The notes beneath the pieces are model-generated. The model saw nothing but the letters and a program-made list of their open reading frames with translations, made no database searches and was not told the DNA's origin. Below, one piece after another: positions 1 to 8,585 of a stretch of 64,000 nt of DNA (positions are counted from its first letter, which is position 1; each line of letters starts with the position of its first letter). The stretch is from positions 496,001 to 560,000 of the forward strand of contig NZ_CP054150.1 of the NCBI RefSeq assembly GCF_021310995.1, in the 5' to 3' direction. Source of the DNA: Agrobacterium vaccinii (lineage in GTDB: Bacteria; Pseudomonadota; Alphaproteobacteria; Rhizobiales; Rhizobiaceae). Both the position numbers and the translations under genes were made by a program.

Positions 1-491
1 TAGTAACCGGTCGCGCCGTCAGGTGAAAAGCAGATGGCATTGCTGATGCTGATGTTTTCAAACAGCGTCGTCACCACGCCCTTGGCCACGTGATAAATGG
101 CCCCGGCGCCCTCTTCGGCCTTCCTGCCCATGGTGCCGATCCACAGGGCACCGCTTGGGTGCACGCGTCCGTCGTTGGAGCGATTGCCGGGCTTGGTCGG
201 TTCGAAATCGACGTGAAGGAACAGCCCACCCGTCTCCCGGTCGCGGATGAACAGGCCGTCGTCCGTTGCCAGCAACTGCCGTTTGTCATCGATGCGCGCC
301 ACGACGCTTGCCATGAAGGGCAGAGCGTGGACGGTCTTGATGTCCGTCTTCAGATCGAGTTCGTGAAGCTCCTTGCCGAGAATGTTCAGCCAGCACAGCG
401 TGTTGTTGGTTGGGTCGAAGCTTGGGCCTTCGCCCAGTTTCATCTGGGCCTTGTCCAGTACCTTGCCCGTAAACTTATGGATATCCGTCAT
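1..491 (-). CDS. SMP-30/gluconolactonase family protein, 5' part (partial)
   Basis: Reading the minus strand from an ATG at 491 gives 163 codons that run off the left edge of the window, so only the N-terminal half is present. The protein begins MTDIHKFTGKVLD and contains the family signatures LGEGPSFD, a conserved SNDGRVHPSGALWIGTM stretch and NAICFSPDG, typical of the calcium-dependent six-bladed propeller lactonases (SMP-30/gluconolactonase/LRE). The start lies only a few bases after the stop of dgoA, so it is the distal gene of the dgoA-dgoK-SDR operon. Known members hydrolyse sugar lactones to aldonic acids; here the substrate is inferred to be galactonolactone or a similar lactone, from the neighbours alone. 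Confidence 0.85.
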   Translation of the reverse strand, partial: MTDIHKFTGKVLDKAQMKLGEGPSFDPTNNTLCWLNILGKELHELDLKTDIKTVHALPFMASVVARIDDKRQLLATDDGLFIRDRETGGLFLHVDFEPTKPGNRSNDGRVHPSGALWIGTMGRKAEEGAGAIYHVAKGVVTTLFENISISNAICFSPDGATGY

Positions 492-494
492 GGC

Positions 495-1124
495 TCAGGC
501 TCCCATCGCGGCGTCATAGGCCTTGACGGTCGTGACTGCGCGCTGACACACATCGTCCGCCGTCATGCCGGGCTTGTAAAGGCTGGTGCCAAGGCCGAAG
601 GCCGTCACACCGATGCTGGTGTAATCGGTGAAATTTTTGTCCGAGACGCCACCCACAGCCGCAACCAGCGTATCCTTGGGCAGAATGGCTCTGATGGCGC
701 TGATGCCGGATGGTCCCAGAACGCTTGCCGGGAAGAATTTCAGCCCGGTCGCACCGGCTTTCAGCGCCAGCAGCGCTTCCGTCGGCGTCAATACGCCCGG
801 CATGGTGACCATGCCCTTTTCGCGGGCGGCGGTGATGACATCGACATCCACATTCGGGCTGACCATCAGCCTGCCACCGGCAGCATCCAGCTTTGCGACG
901 TCTTCCACCGTCAGCACGGTGCCAGCGCCGATCAGCGCATCCGCAGGTGCAAGCTTTGCTGCGATCTCTATAGAGCGGAAGGCGTCAGGCGAGTTCAGCG
1001 GGATCTCGATGGCGCGTAGGCCGCTTTCCAGGAGAGCGGTGACAATGCCATCGGTTTCTTCGGGCCTGATGCCGCGCAAGATGGCGACGAGCGGATATGT
1101 CATGGAAGGGAAGGGAATACGCAT
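495..1124 (-). CDS. dgoA: 2-dehydro-3-deoxy-6-phosphogalactonate aldolase
   Basis: This 209-residue protein is a class I KDPG/KDPGal aldolase. It carries the catalytic glutamate in RAIEIPLN (E40), the Schiff-base lysine in GLKFFPA (K129) and the AVGGV phosphate-binding segment near the C terminus, and its length matches the family (about 205-215). It cleaves 2-keto-3-deoxy-6-phosphogalactonate to pyruvate and glyceraldehyde 3-phosphate in the cytoplasm. The start ATG at 1124 has GAGGA upstream; an in-frame ATG seven codons later is the alternative. It follows dgoK with a 12-base gap. KDPG versus KDPGal specificity cannot be read from the motif; the adjacent dgoK supports the galactonate assignment. 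Confidence 0.9.
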   Translation of the reverse strand: MRIPFPSMTYPLVAILRGIRPEETDGIVTALLESGLRAIEIPLNSPDAFRSIEIAAKLAPADALIGAGTVLTVEDVAKLDAAGGRLMVSPNVDVDVITAAREKGMVTMPGVLTPTEALLALKAGATGLKFFPASVLGPSGISAIRAILPKDTLVAAVGGVSDKNFTDYTSIGVTAFGLGTSLYKPGMTADDVCQRAVTTVKAYDAAMGA

Positions 1125-1136
1125 GGTGTTGTTTCC

Positions 1137-2054
1137 TCAGTGCCAAATGGCGTTTGCGGCTGCGACAAGCCCGCGGCGAACGGCTTCATCGGCGTCGATT
1201 GTTACGAATTCTATGGACAGCGCGTCGAACGCGGCCTTGTAAAGGTCGCCTAGCGCACCGGACGCGATGAGAACGACCTTGGCATCTTTCGGTGCGGTGG
1301 AATGGGCCCCGGCAATTTCCAGCCCGATCATCGTGCCGGACAGTTTCGCCTTGGCATCGGTTGCGGAAAGGCCATGCAGCAACTGGCCGGAGCGGACCGT
1401 AAACAACCGGTTGGTCGCCATTTGCGGATTGGCATAGGCGTCCATCACGGCAGTGCGGAAAGCCGCGAGATCGCCGGTAAAGGCTTCTGCATCGGAGACA
1501 GCGTGCGAGAGAATGGAGTGCTTCGAAATGACGTCGAACAATTCGCCCGTCATGAAGGTGGAAAAGCCGGTGACCTTGAGATCGCTGACGCTGACCCATT
1601 TGGAATGGGTGCCGGGCATGCAGACAAGTTGCTGGCCTGTACGGTAATCTGCTGACAGCGCACCCAGCAACTGGGTCTCTTCGCCACGCATCACGTCTGG
1701 TGTTTCCACCGCGCGCTGGGCAAGGCCCGGCAGGATGCGGACATCGCTTGCCTGTCCCGGCACCTGGACAGCACCTTTCAGCACGTCAGAAAGATCGGCG
1801 GGAACATCGACATAACCGGCTTCGACCCAGCCCTGACGGGCACCCGCCATGCCGCAGATGATGACAGGCAGGCCCGCAGGTGCGGCCAGCGCTTCGAGAT
1901 GCGATGCCAGCACCTCTGAAAAGCCGGTGCGCATAGCGGTCGTCATGCCTTCAGCGCTACGTCGCTCGCCAATGATCTCGCCGGATGTGCTGATCAGCCA
2001 GAGCCGGAAACTGGTCGTACCCCAGTCCACGGCAACGAATGCTGCATCGGACAT
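1137..2054 (-). CDS. dgoK: 2-dehydro-3-deoxygalactonokinase
   Basis: The 305-residue product starts MSDAAFVAVDWGTTSFRLW, the N-terminal phosphate-binding motif of the DgoK sugar-acid kinases, and contains ICGMAGARQGW, GEETQLLG and MPGTHSKW motifs of that family. It phosphorylates 2-keto-3-deoxygalactonate to give the substrate of the aldolase encoded next. A longer open frame exists upstream, but the ATG at 2054 has GGAGG nine bases before it and overlaps the stop of the dehydrogenase gene as TAATG, indicating translational coupling. Together with dgoA it forms the lower half of a DeLey-Doudoroff-type pathway. The galactonate dehydratase is not in the window and may lie to the left. Confidence 0.92.
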   Translation of the reverse strand: MSDAAFVAVDWGTTSFRLWLISTSGEIIGERRSAEGMTTAMRTGFSEVLASHLEALAAPAGLPVIICGMAGARQGWVEAGYVDVPADLSDVLKGAVQVPGQASDVRILPGLAQRAVETPDVMRGEETQLLGALSADYRTGQQLVCMPGTHSKWVSVSDLKVTGFSTFMTGELFDVISKHSILSHAVSDAEAFTGDLAAFRTAVMDAYANPQMATNRLFTVRSGQLLHGLSATDAKAKLSGTMIGLEIAGAHSTAPKDAKVVLIASGALGDLYKAAFDALSIEFVTIDADEAVRRGLVAAANAIWH

Positions 2055-2827
2055 TATAAAAGACCTCCATCGATGATGATTGTTTGGGCCGTCATGGCGG
2101 CGGATGCCGACGAGGCCAGAAATAGGCAGGGGCCGACGATGTCGTCTGCCGTCAGCGCGCGTTTGAGGCACTGGCGAGCGACAGTCTGGGTAATCGAATC
2201 ATCGGTCAACCACAGCGCCTTTTGCCGCTCGGTCACGATCATGCCGGGCAGAATGGCATTGACGCGAATGTTTTCCGCCCCCAGCCGACCGGCAAGGCTC
2301 TTCGTCAACCCGATGATACCAGCCTTGGCAGCAGTATAGGCGGGTAATTCGCCCATGTTCAGCAGATAGGAGATGGATGAGAAATTGATGATCGAAGCAT
2401 CCTTCTCCTTGCGCAAATAGGGCAGGGCCGCCTGCGTGACGAAGAAGACCGGCTTCAGATTGACCGCATGGTTTGCGTCCCAGTAGTCGCTGGTGACGGT
2501 GTCGATGTCGTGCCGGTCATCCCAGGCGGCGTTGTTGATCAGCACCTTGATGCCACCAGTCGCCTGAGCAGCATCCGTCACGGCTTTTGCCAGTTGCGAC
2601 TGGTCGCGAAGGTCTGCCTTGATGAAGGATACGGGATGCTTCGTCCGTGCCGATAGTGTTTCGGAAAGCTCTTTTCCTGCGGTATCATCGATATCGATGA
2701 AAGCGACCTTCGCGCCGCGCTCTGCAAAGGCTGCGACCAGCGACGCGCCGATGCCGGAGCTGCCGCCGGTAATCAGAACGCCCTGATCGGCAAATTCGGA
2801 AAGCGTTTCGGAATTTTCCTGCAACAT
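2054..2827 (-). CDS. short-chain dehydrogenase/reductase of a sugar acid operon
   Basis: This is a classical SDR of about 257 residues. It has the NAD(P)-binding glycine motif ITGGSSGIG, an acidic residue at the end of the second strand (FIDIDD) that favours NAD, the NNAA motif, the catalytic Ser in NFSSISYL and the YTAAK active-site pair. It likely oxidises an aldose (galactose or similar) to a lactone that the SMP-30 protein would open; this role is inferred from operon context. I prefer the ATG at 2827 over the upstream in-frame ATG at 2875, because the longer form would cover the 19-bp dyad and the family is usually about 250 residues long. Neither start has a strong Shine-Dalgarno sequence. 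Confidence 0.85.
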   Translation of the reverse strand: MLQENSETLSEFADQGVLITGGSSGIGASLVAAFAERGAKVAFIDIDDTAGKELSETLSARTKHPVSFIKADLRDQSQLAKAVTDAAQATGGIKVLINNAAWDDRHDIDTVTSDYWDANHAVNLKPVFFVTQAALPYLRKEKDASIINFSSISYLLNMGELPAYTAAKAGIIGLTKSLAGRLGAENIRVNAILPGMIVTERQKALWLTDDSITQTVARQCLKRALTADDIVGPCLFLASSASAAMTAQTIIIDGGLL

Positions 2828-2847
2828 GACACCCGGCAAGGATTGCA

Positions 2848-2866
2848 AGTTCCAATATTTGGAACT
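2848..2866. promoter_or_regulatory. 19-bp dyad, candidate IclR-family operator
   Basis: Two perfect 8-base arms, AGTTCCAA and TTGGAACT, are separated by TAT. The dyad lies in the short divergent region between the catabolic operon and the IclR gene, about 20 bases upstream of the preferred SDR start. IclR-family proteins bind short dyads of this kind in divergent promoters, so autoregulation and operon control from here is a reasonable inference. Confidence 0.6.
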
Positions 2867-2942
2867 AAGTTTCATTTAACGGAATAGTGCCCTCGCTGCC
2901 AGCGCAATGTCAAGCGCGGCAATTGCGCACGTGGAGAATAGC

Positions 2943-3740
2943 ATGGCCGCTCGAATCGATAAAACCGGCGAGAGCACGACCGGTACGCTGGGCAAGGCCA
3001 TATCCTTGCTTGAACTGGTCGTGATGTCGCCGCAACCGCTACGCTTCACGGATATTCTTCAACGCTGCGGACAGCCACGCGGCACGCTGCACCGCCAGCT
3101 CGCGCACCTCATGGAAGAAGGGCTGCTGGAGCAGCGCGGCGACCAGACCTATGTTGCGGGTCTGCGTCTGCTCACCTTCGCCTCGCAGGCCTGGAGCGGA
3201 AACGACGTGCGCTCGGTGGCCCTGCCGCATCTGCGGCTCCTGCATGAGAAGACGCAGGAATCCGTCCATCTCGGCGTGTTGCGCGGTGCCGAGATCGTCT
3301 ACCTCGACAAGATCGATGGTAAGCATGCGGTGCGGATGCACTCCCAGATCGGTCGCGTTTCCCCAGCCTATTGCACCGGCGTCGGCAAGGCGGCGCTCTC
3401 GCTGCTCGGGGCGGCGGAACTGGATGAGACGCTGGCAGCCATCGCCTTCCACCCCTACACGGTCAATACGATCATATCTGCAAGAGAACTGAAACAGCAG
3501 GTTGCAGATATCCGCATGTCCGGTTATGGCTTCGATCTTGAAGAGCATGAAACCGGTATCCAGTGCATTGCCGTGCCCGTACCGGCACCGGGACGGCGCA
3601 TTCACGCCGCCATTTCCGTGACAGGTCCGGCCTATAGATTAACTCGAGAGCGACTTGAGGAGTGGGTGGGCATCGTTTGCGAGGCCGCGCAGAATATCTC
3701 TCGTGATTTGATGGTACGCCTGCCCCCGTCGCAGGAATAG
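2943..3740 (+). CDS. IclR family transcriptional regulator
   Basis: The 265-residue protein has an N-terminal winged helix-turn-helix (about residues 14-75, with LRFTDILQRCGQPRGTLHRQL) and a C-terminal IclR effector domain (about 80-250) including LGVLRGAEIVYLDKIDG, PAYCTGVGKA and ETGIQCIAVPV. I chose the ATG at 2943, which has a GGAG seven bases upstream, over the in-frame ATG at 2907. It is divergent from the dgo-like operon and is its likely local regulator, probably sensing a sugar acid or its keto-deoxy derivative. Whether it represses or activates cannot be told from sequence. Confidence 0.9.
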   Translation: MAARIDKTGESTTGTLGKAISLLELVVMSPQPLRFTDILQRCGQPRGTLHRQLAHLMEEGLLEQRGDQTYVAGLRLLTFASQAWSGNDVRSVALPHLRLLHEKTQESVHLGVLRGAEIVYLDKIDGKHAVRMHSQIGRVSPAYCTGVGKAALSLLGAAELDETLAAIAFHPYTVNTIISARELKQQVADIRMSGYGFDLEEHETGIQCIAVPVPAPGRRIHAAISVTGPAYRLTRERLEEWVGIVCEAAQNISRDLMVRLPPSQE

Positions 3741-3910
3741 AAAACAGATATGACTGACTAATGTCCAATAACAATATTCATCAGACAAAAGTGTGATTAA
3801 TGTTACCAACAACTTTTGTTTGCAAAAAATTGATACATTGATATTCATGCCTGATCATTCTTCTGATACTGAATATTTTTAATATAAGTCTATCCGTAAA
3901 GACAAAGCCA

Positions 3911-4651
3911 ATGCTGAAACCAGAGATTTCAACCTATTCTCATCCCGGTGCCGAATGCGCGCAGGAAGTGGCCGAACTCAACACCCAATTCGACATTTTC
4001 CGGTTTCTCAAGAAGCTGACCGAAGCCTGGGATTTCAAGGCTTTCATGGTCGTCAATCTTCCAAGCCACATCGCGTTGGAGCTGTCGCAATATACGGTCA
4101 TCAACAACTGGCCCGCCGAATTGCTACACCAGTATGATCACGAGGGCCTTCTGCCTCGCAGCAACGTGATGCGCACATTGAAGCAGTCCTGCACGCCTTT
4201 CCTCGTCGACCCCACCTTCATGAAAGCGGGGCATGAGGAGGCCCGTGCAAAAACGATCGTTGAGCTCTTTGCACGGTTCGAAATGACCATGTCGCTGTGG
4301 TGTCCCGTTCAGGACAGTACCGGCCAAAGGGGCGCGATTTCGTTTCACGGCGAAAACATCAAGCTGGGGCCGAAGTGCATTGCGGAAATCGCCTATGTCT
4401 CGGCCCATGTCTACAGCCGTCTCGCCTATGTCCGCAGCCTCGATACGCGCATTCCCGGCACCCTGACCGACCGGGAGATCGACTGTCTGAACTGGACAGC
4501 AGCCGGAAAGACCAGCGCGGAGATCGCCGATATCCTTACCTTGTCGGAACACACGGTCAATCACTACCTCAACCGCGCAACCAAGAAGCTCGATACGGTC
4601 AACCGCACCCAGGCCGTCGCAAAAGCATTGCGTGTAGGCTTGATAAAATAG
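3911..4651 (+). CDS. LuxR-type regulator with degenerate autoinducer-binding domain
   Basis: This 246-residue protein has the size and layout of quorum-sensing LuxR proteins: an N-terminal ligand-binding-like domain (about 20-165) and a C-terminal helix-turn-helix (about 180-245) with LTDREIDCLNWTAAGKTSAEIA and a TVNHYLNRATKKL recognition helix. By a hand alignment, the conserved Trp and the Asp-Pro pair of acyl-homoserine-lactone binders are not present; only the Tyr in the HQY stretch is at the expected place. No luxI-type synthase is nearby. It is probably a solo LuxR responding to another ligand or none. It sits 78 bases before the NrtA-like gene, in the same direction, and may control it. 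Confidence 0.85.
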   Translation: MLKPEISTYSHPGAECAQEVAELNTQFDIFRFLKKLTEAWDFKAFMVVNLPSHIALELSQYTVINNWPAELLHQYDHEGLLPRSNVMRTLKQSCTPFLVDPTFMKAGHEEARAKTIVELFARFEMTMSLWCPVQDSTGQRGAISFHGENIKLGPKCIAEIAYVSAHVYSRLAYVRSLDTRIPGTLTDREIDCLNWTAAGKTSAEIADILTLSEHTVNHYLNRATKKLDTVNRTQAVAKALRVGLIK

Positions 4652-4729
4652 GAATATTTTCGATTTTTCGATTGTGATATGCTCGAACGTGCGCAATTCT
4701 CATAGGAGCTGGCGGCAGAGGAGATTCGT

Positions 4730-5953
4730 TTGGCAGCTTCGAAAAGCTTCAAGGCCGGGTTTTCTCCCACGGTGGATAGCGCGGTCCTCGTTGTTGCTGC
4801 CGAAAAGGGCTTTGCCGCTGATGAAGGCATATCTCTAACACTGCTGAAAAAGCCTTCCGTGCAGGATTTGCTGACCGAATGGCGCAGCGGTGACCTCCAG
4901 GGCCTCCATCTTTCCGCCTCCTTGCCCGTTGCCAGCGCGCTTGGCGTGCCGGACCTTCCACCAGACCTCATCGCGCCCTTTATTCTCGCCACCGGCGGCG
5001 CGACATTCGTGGTGTCGCAGGAATTGCACGATGATCTGGCCGAGCAGGGCATGAAAATCCCTGACCCTGGCACCTTGGCCCGCGCTATGGCCCGTGTGGC
5101 GGCATCCCGTCAGTCGGCCCGGCTAAAGCCGCTGGTGTTCGGGGTGGAGCATCATCTGGCGGTTTCGGTGTTCGAGCTGCGATACCTGCTGGATAGCGCC
5201 CGTCTCAGCGCCGGTCAGGATTTCACTCTGGTCGAAGTCCCGCCCGCCGACATGCCGCAAATGCTCGAAGCAGGCGAGATCGACGGCTTCTACGGTTGCG
5301 AACCCTATGGCACCACCGCGGTTCTGCGTGGCACGGCGCGCATCGTCACAACGAAATCCCACATCTGGCAGAATGCGCCGGAAAAAGTGCTTGCCGTTTC
5401 ACGCGAATGGGCTGACGCCGAGCCCGCCACACTGGAAGCACTGCTGCGCGCGCTCTACCATGCAGGGGAATGGTGCTCCAGCCACGCCAATATCGAGGAA
5501 CTGGCAGGCATCCTGGCATCGCCGAATTATCTGGACATGGATGGCGAGCTTATACTGCCTGCGCTGACCGGCTTTATCTCGCACTCACCCGCCCGCATGC
5601 TGGAGTGCCACGGCTTCTTTTCCACCAGCGGCAAGGCGGCGAATTTTCCGTGGCAGAGCCAGGCACTGTGGTTCTTCAGCCAGATGCTGCACTGGAACGA
5701 CTGCCCCGCAGAATTCGCGACCGATGCGAAGGTATACGACTCCGCCGCCAGCGCCTATCGCCCGGATATTTTCAGAAAGGCCGTGCGTCCCATCTTCGCC
5801 CCCGTGCCATCGGCCAACATGAAGCTGGAGGGCACGTTGCAGGTGCCGGTCCATGTCGGTGCTTCACGCTCCGGCCTCGTTCTGGGCCCGGATGCCTTTT
5901 TCGATGGGCGCATCTTCGACCCCGAGAAATTCGACGCCAAGACCGATCCGTGA
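4730..5953 (+). CDS. NrtA/CmpA/NasS-type substrate-binding protein without signal peptide
   Basis: The 407-residue protein resembles the nitrate/bicarbonate/sulfonate binding family: FSPTVDSAVLVVAAEKGF at the N terminus, a central domain with LRYLL, and EIDGFYGCEPYG, then a PEKVLAV segment as in NasS and NrtA. There is no signal peptide or lipobox and no permease or ATPase gene beside it. That matches cytosolic sensor versions such as NasS, which works with an ANTAR protein NasT, rather than a transporter component; no NasT is present in the window. Translation starts at TTG 4730, preceded by GAGGAG with good spacing. The ligand is unknown; nitrate is only the family precedent. Confidence 0.75.
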   Translation: MAASKSFKAGFSPTVDSAVLVVAAEKGFAADEGISLTLLKKPSVQDLLTEWRSGDLQGLHLSASLPVASALGVPDLPPDLIAPFILATGGATFVVSQELHDDLAEQGMKIPDPGTLARAMARVAASRQSARLKPLVFGVEHHLAVSVFELRYLLDSARLSAGQDFTLVEVPPADMPQMLEAGEIDGFYGCEPYGTTAVLRGTARIVTTKSHIWQNAPEKVLAVSREWADAEPATLEALLRALYHAGEWCSSHANIEELAGILASPNYLDMDGELILPALTGFISHSPARMLECHGFFSTSGKAANFPWQSQALWFFSQMLHWNDCPAEFATDAKVYDSAASAYRPDIFRKAVRPIFAPVPSANMKLEGTLQVPVHVGASRSGLVLGPDAFFDGRIFDPEKFDAKTDP

Positions 5954-6065
5954 TGCCGCCTGTGTCGATATTGCGGCCAAACGTCCCCAATTACGCTTTA
6001 TCATTGGCGAAACCGCAGCACTTGGTTATGGAGAACCTGCGGATGCCAAGCGTATGGAAAATGAC

Positions 6066-7199
6066 ATGACACAGGCCGATAAGAAGCAGATCGAGCAGGC
6101 GCTGGAAGGCGTCATCTATCCCGGCAGCGATAAAAGCATCGTTGCGCTCGGCATGGTGTCCGAAATCTTCATTGCGGATGGCAAAGCCTTTTTTTCCATT
6201 ACTGTTCCCGCAGATCAGGCCGATGATATGGAACACTTGCGGCTGGCAGCGGAAAAAGCTGCACTCGCCGTGCCCGGCGTCAAGGCCGCCATGGTCGCCC
6301 TGACGGCTGACCGCAAACACGGCGCATCTCCGACCCAGCGCCCCGCCTCGAAAGCCCAGCCTTCGCCACCACCGCCCAGCCAGCCAGCGCGCACCAAGGC
6401 AGGCGTTCCCGGCATTGGCGCCATCATTGCCGTCGCATCCGGCAAGGGCGGCGTTGGAAAATCCACCACGGCAGTCAATCTGGCACTGGGGCTACAGACG
6501 CTCGGACTGCGCGTGGGTATTCTGGATGCGGATATTTACGGCCCATCGCTGCCACGGTTGCTCAAGCTTTCCGGTCGTCCCCAACAGGGTGAAGGTCGCA
6601 CCATCATTCCCATGGAAAATTATGGCCTGAAGGTCATGTCCATGGGCTTTCTGGTGGATGAGGAAGCCGCGATGATCTGGCGCGGGCCGATGGTGCAATC
6701 GGCGCTGATGCAGATGCTGCGCGAAGTTGCCTGGGGCGAACTCGACGTTCTTGTGCTGGACATGCCACCCGGCACCGGCGATGCGCAACTGACTATCGCC
6801 CAGCAGGTGCCTCTGGCAGGGGCTGTCATCGTCTCCACGCCACAGGATTTGGCCCTGATCGATGCGCGCAAGGGCATCACCATGTTCAAGAAGGTCGAGG
6901 TGCCGCTTCTCGGAGTCATCGAAAACATGAGCTACTTCATCGCGCCCGATACCGGAGCACGCTATGATATCTTCGGCCATGGCGGCGCGCGGGCGGAAGC
7001 AGAACGCATCGGCGTTCCCTTCCTCGGCGAAGTGCCGCTCACCATCTCCATCCGTGAGCTGTCGGACGCAGGAACACCCGTGGTCGTGGCCGAGCCAGAC
7101 GGGCCGCAGGCGAAGATTTACCGCGACATCGCGCAAGGGGTGTGGACCCAGATCGGCGCCGGTCTGCGCAGGCCCGCTCCCCGCATCGTTTTCGACTAA
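6066..7199 (+). CDS. mrp: Mrp/ApbC family P-loop ATPase, cysteine-free
   Basis: The 377-residue protein has an N-terminal MIP18/DUF59 domain (about 1-85), a Pro-rich linker, and a ParA/MinD-type ATPase with deviant Walker A motif GKGGVGKST, DADIYGPS and DMPPGTGD. Mrp proteins help assemble or deliver Fe-S clusters. Usual homologues bind the cluster through a CPxC motif after ENMSYF; here that site reads FIAPDTGARY, and I see no cysteine anywhere in the protein. ATG 6066 has GGA upstream; an ATG four codons earlier (6054) is equally possible. It lies 112 bases after the NrtA-like gene in the same direction. Confidence 0.9.
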   Translation: MTQADKKQIEQALEGVIYPGSDKSIVALGMVSEIFIADGKAFFSITVPADQADDMEHLRLAAEKAALAVPGVKAAMVALTADRKHGASPTQRPASKAQPSPPPPSQPARTKAGVPGIGAIIAVASGKGGVGKSTTAVNLALGLQTLGLRVGILDADIYGPSLPRLLKLSGRPQQGEGRTIIPMENYGLKVMSMGFLVDEEAAMIWRGPMVQSALMQMLREVAWGELDVLVLDMPPGTGDAQLTIAQQVPLAGAVIVSTPQDLALIDARKGITMFKKVEVPLLGVIENMSYFIAPDTGARYDIFGHGGARAEAERIGVPFLGEVPLTISIRELSDAGTPVVVAEPDGPQAKIYRDIAQGVWTQIGAGLRRPAPRIVFD

Positions 7200-7592
7200 T
7201 CGCAAGATAATCGATGCGTGCTGCGCATAGCACTCGGTCTTTCGCACGGCTTGACAGCGCTGCGTTTAAGTAGAGCCTACAGTTGGATTTCTGGTTTTAC
7301 GGGAATCTAATGCGCGCTTGTTTTAATGTTCAACCAATTGATACATATGCGTTATACGCGATTTTTTGACGTATCCATGGTTGGGAGACGATTAACGAAA
7401 CTACGCCGATGAAACAGCCATTCCACATTGGTTGCATGGCGACCCTGAAAAATACTCCTTGATTATTGCGGGCATAAAGAGCATAGGCCGCGCCGTTTGA
7501 TCCGCCGTCCATTCTGGGCGTTTGCGGAAGCCACACATGATGTGTTAGAGCAGCCTTCCGGCATTTGTCGGTGTGCTGACCGGAGAAACTGA
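7200..7592. other. 393-bp intergenic region upstream of corA
   Basis: No convincing gene is seen. A TTGACA hexamer occurs at 7251-7256 but without a good -10 partner at standard spacing. The region is AT-richer than its surroundings and probably holds the corA promoter. A 68-codon minus-strand frame here lacks a ribosome-binding site and was not accepted. Confidence 0.5.
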
Positions 7593-8570
7593 TTGATCAA
7601 GGCCTATCGCTCGAATTGCGAGGCAATCAGCCTGTCGGCGGACCCATCGGTCCAGCAGATTTCGGATGATATTGTCTGGATCGACCTCATCAATCCCGAC
7701 CGGGCCGAAGAAATACGTGTCGAGAAAATGCTCGGCGTCGAGTTGCCCACCCGTGAAGATTTGAAAGATATCGAACCGTCAAGCCGTCTTTATGTCGAAG
7801 ACGGCAATGTCTTCATGACGGGCTCGCTTGTCTGGAATGCAGATAGCAAAGATCCGCGCCTGACCGATGTCGCTTTCATTCTGGCGGGCAAGCGGCTGGT
7901 CACGATCCGCTACGCCGAACCGAAATCCTTCAATCTCTTCATCGCCGCCATCACCCGTGTGCCGCACGAAATGCGCAGTGGTACGGCGCTGCTGTTGAAG
8001 CTTCTCGAAACGATCGTGGACCGCACGGCAGAAATTCTCGAAACCTCCGTTATTCGCATCGATACGGTCGCTGCCGGAATTTTCGGTGAACAGGCGCGCA
8101 GCAAACGCAAGGCACCGCGTTATCTGGAAGACAAGCTTGCCGATATCTCCGGTTATCACCGCCTGATATCGAAGGTGCGTGACAGCCTGGCATCGCTCGC
8201 CCGTCTGCAATCTTTCCTGCAAGCCACGCCCAATGTACAGCAGGACAAGGAAGCCAAGGAAACCGGGCGCTCGATTGGACGCGACATCCAGTCCCTGTCG
8301 GAGCATGCGTCCTTTATTTCAGGCAATCTGACGTTTCTGCTGGATGCGTCGCTTGGCATTATCAATGTCGAGCAGAACGCCATTATCAAGATTTTCTCCA
8401 TCGCGTCGGTCGTGTTTTTGCCGCCAACGCTCGTGGCATCCGTTTACGGAATGAACTTTCAGGTCATGCCGGAGTTGCAGTGGTCCTACGGGTATCCATT
8501 GGCAGTTTTCATCATGCTCATATCGGCCATCATTCCGTTCATCATTTTCCGTTGGAAGGGCTGGCTCTAA
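7593..8570 (+). CDS. corA: CorA-type magnesium/divalent cation transporter
   Basis: The 325-residue protein has a long acidic and helical cytoplasmic N-terminal part followed by two C-terminal membrane helices, the first near 263-283 and followed by the family signature YGMNF (GMN at 286-288), the second ending FIIFRWKGWL. This is the CorA pentameric channel layout for Mg2+ (also Co2+/Ni2+) uptake. The start is a TTG at 7593 with GGAG seven bases upstream. kup follows 15 bases later, suggesting a two-gene cation-transport operon ended by the terminator at 10533. A second, more distant CorA-like gene lies at 55111. Confidence 0.93.
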   Translation: MIKAYRSNCEAISLSADPSVQQISDDIVWIDLINPDRAEEIRVEKMLGVELPTREDLKDIEPSSRLYVEDGNVFMTGSLVWNADSKDPRLTDVAFILAGKRLVTIRYAEPKSFNLFIAAITRVPHEMRSGTALLLKLLETIVDRTAEILETSVIRIDTVAAGIFGEQARSKRKAPRYLEDKLADISGYHRLISKVRDSLASLARLQSFLQATPNVQQDKEAKETGRSIGRDIQSLSEHASFISGNLTFLLDASLGIINVEQNAIIKIFSIASVVFLPPTLVASVYGMNFQVMPELQWSYGYPLAVFIMLISAIIPFIIFRWKGWL

Positions 8571-8585
8571 AGGGTCAGAAACACC

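Noticed and set aside
7330..7536. 68-codon minus-strand open frame upstream of corA
   Set aside because: No ribosome-binding site, no recognisable domain, and it sits in the expected corA promoter region.
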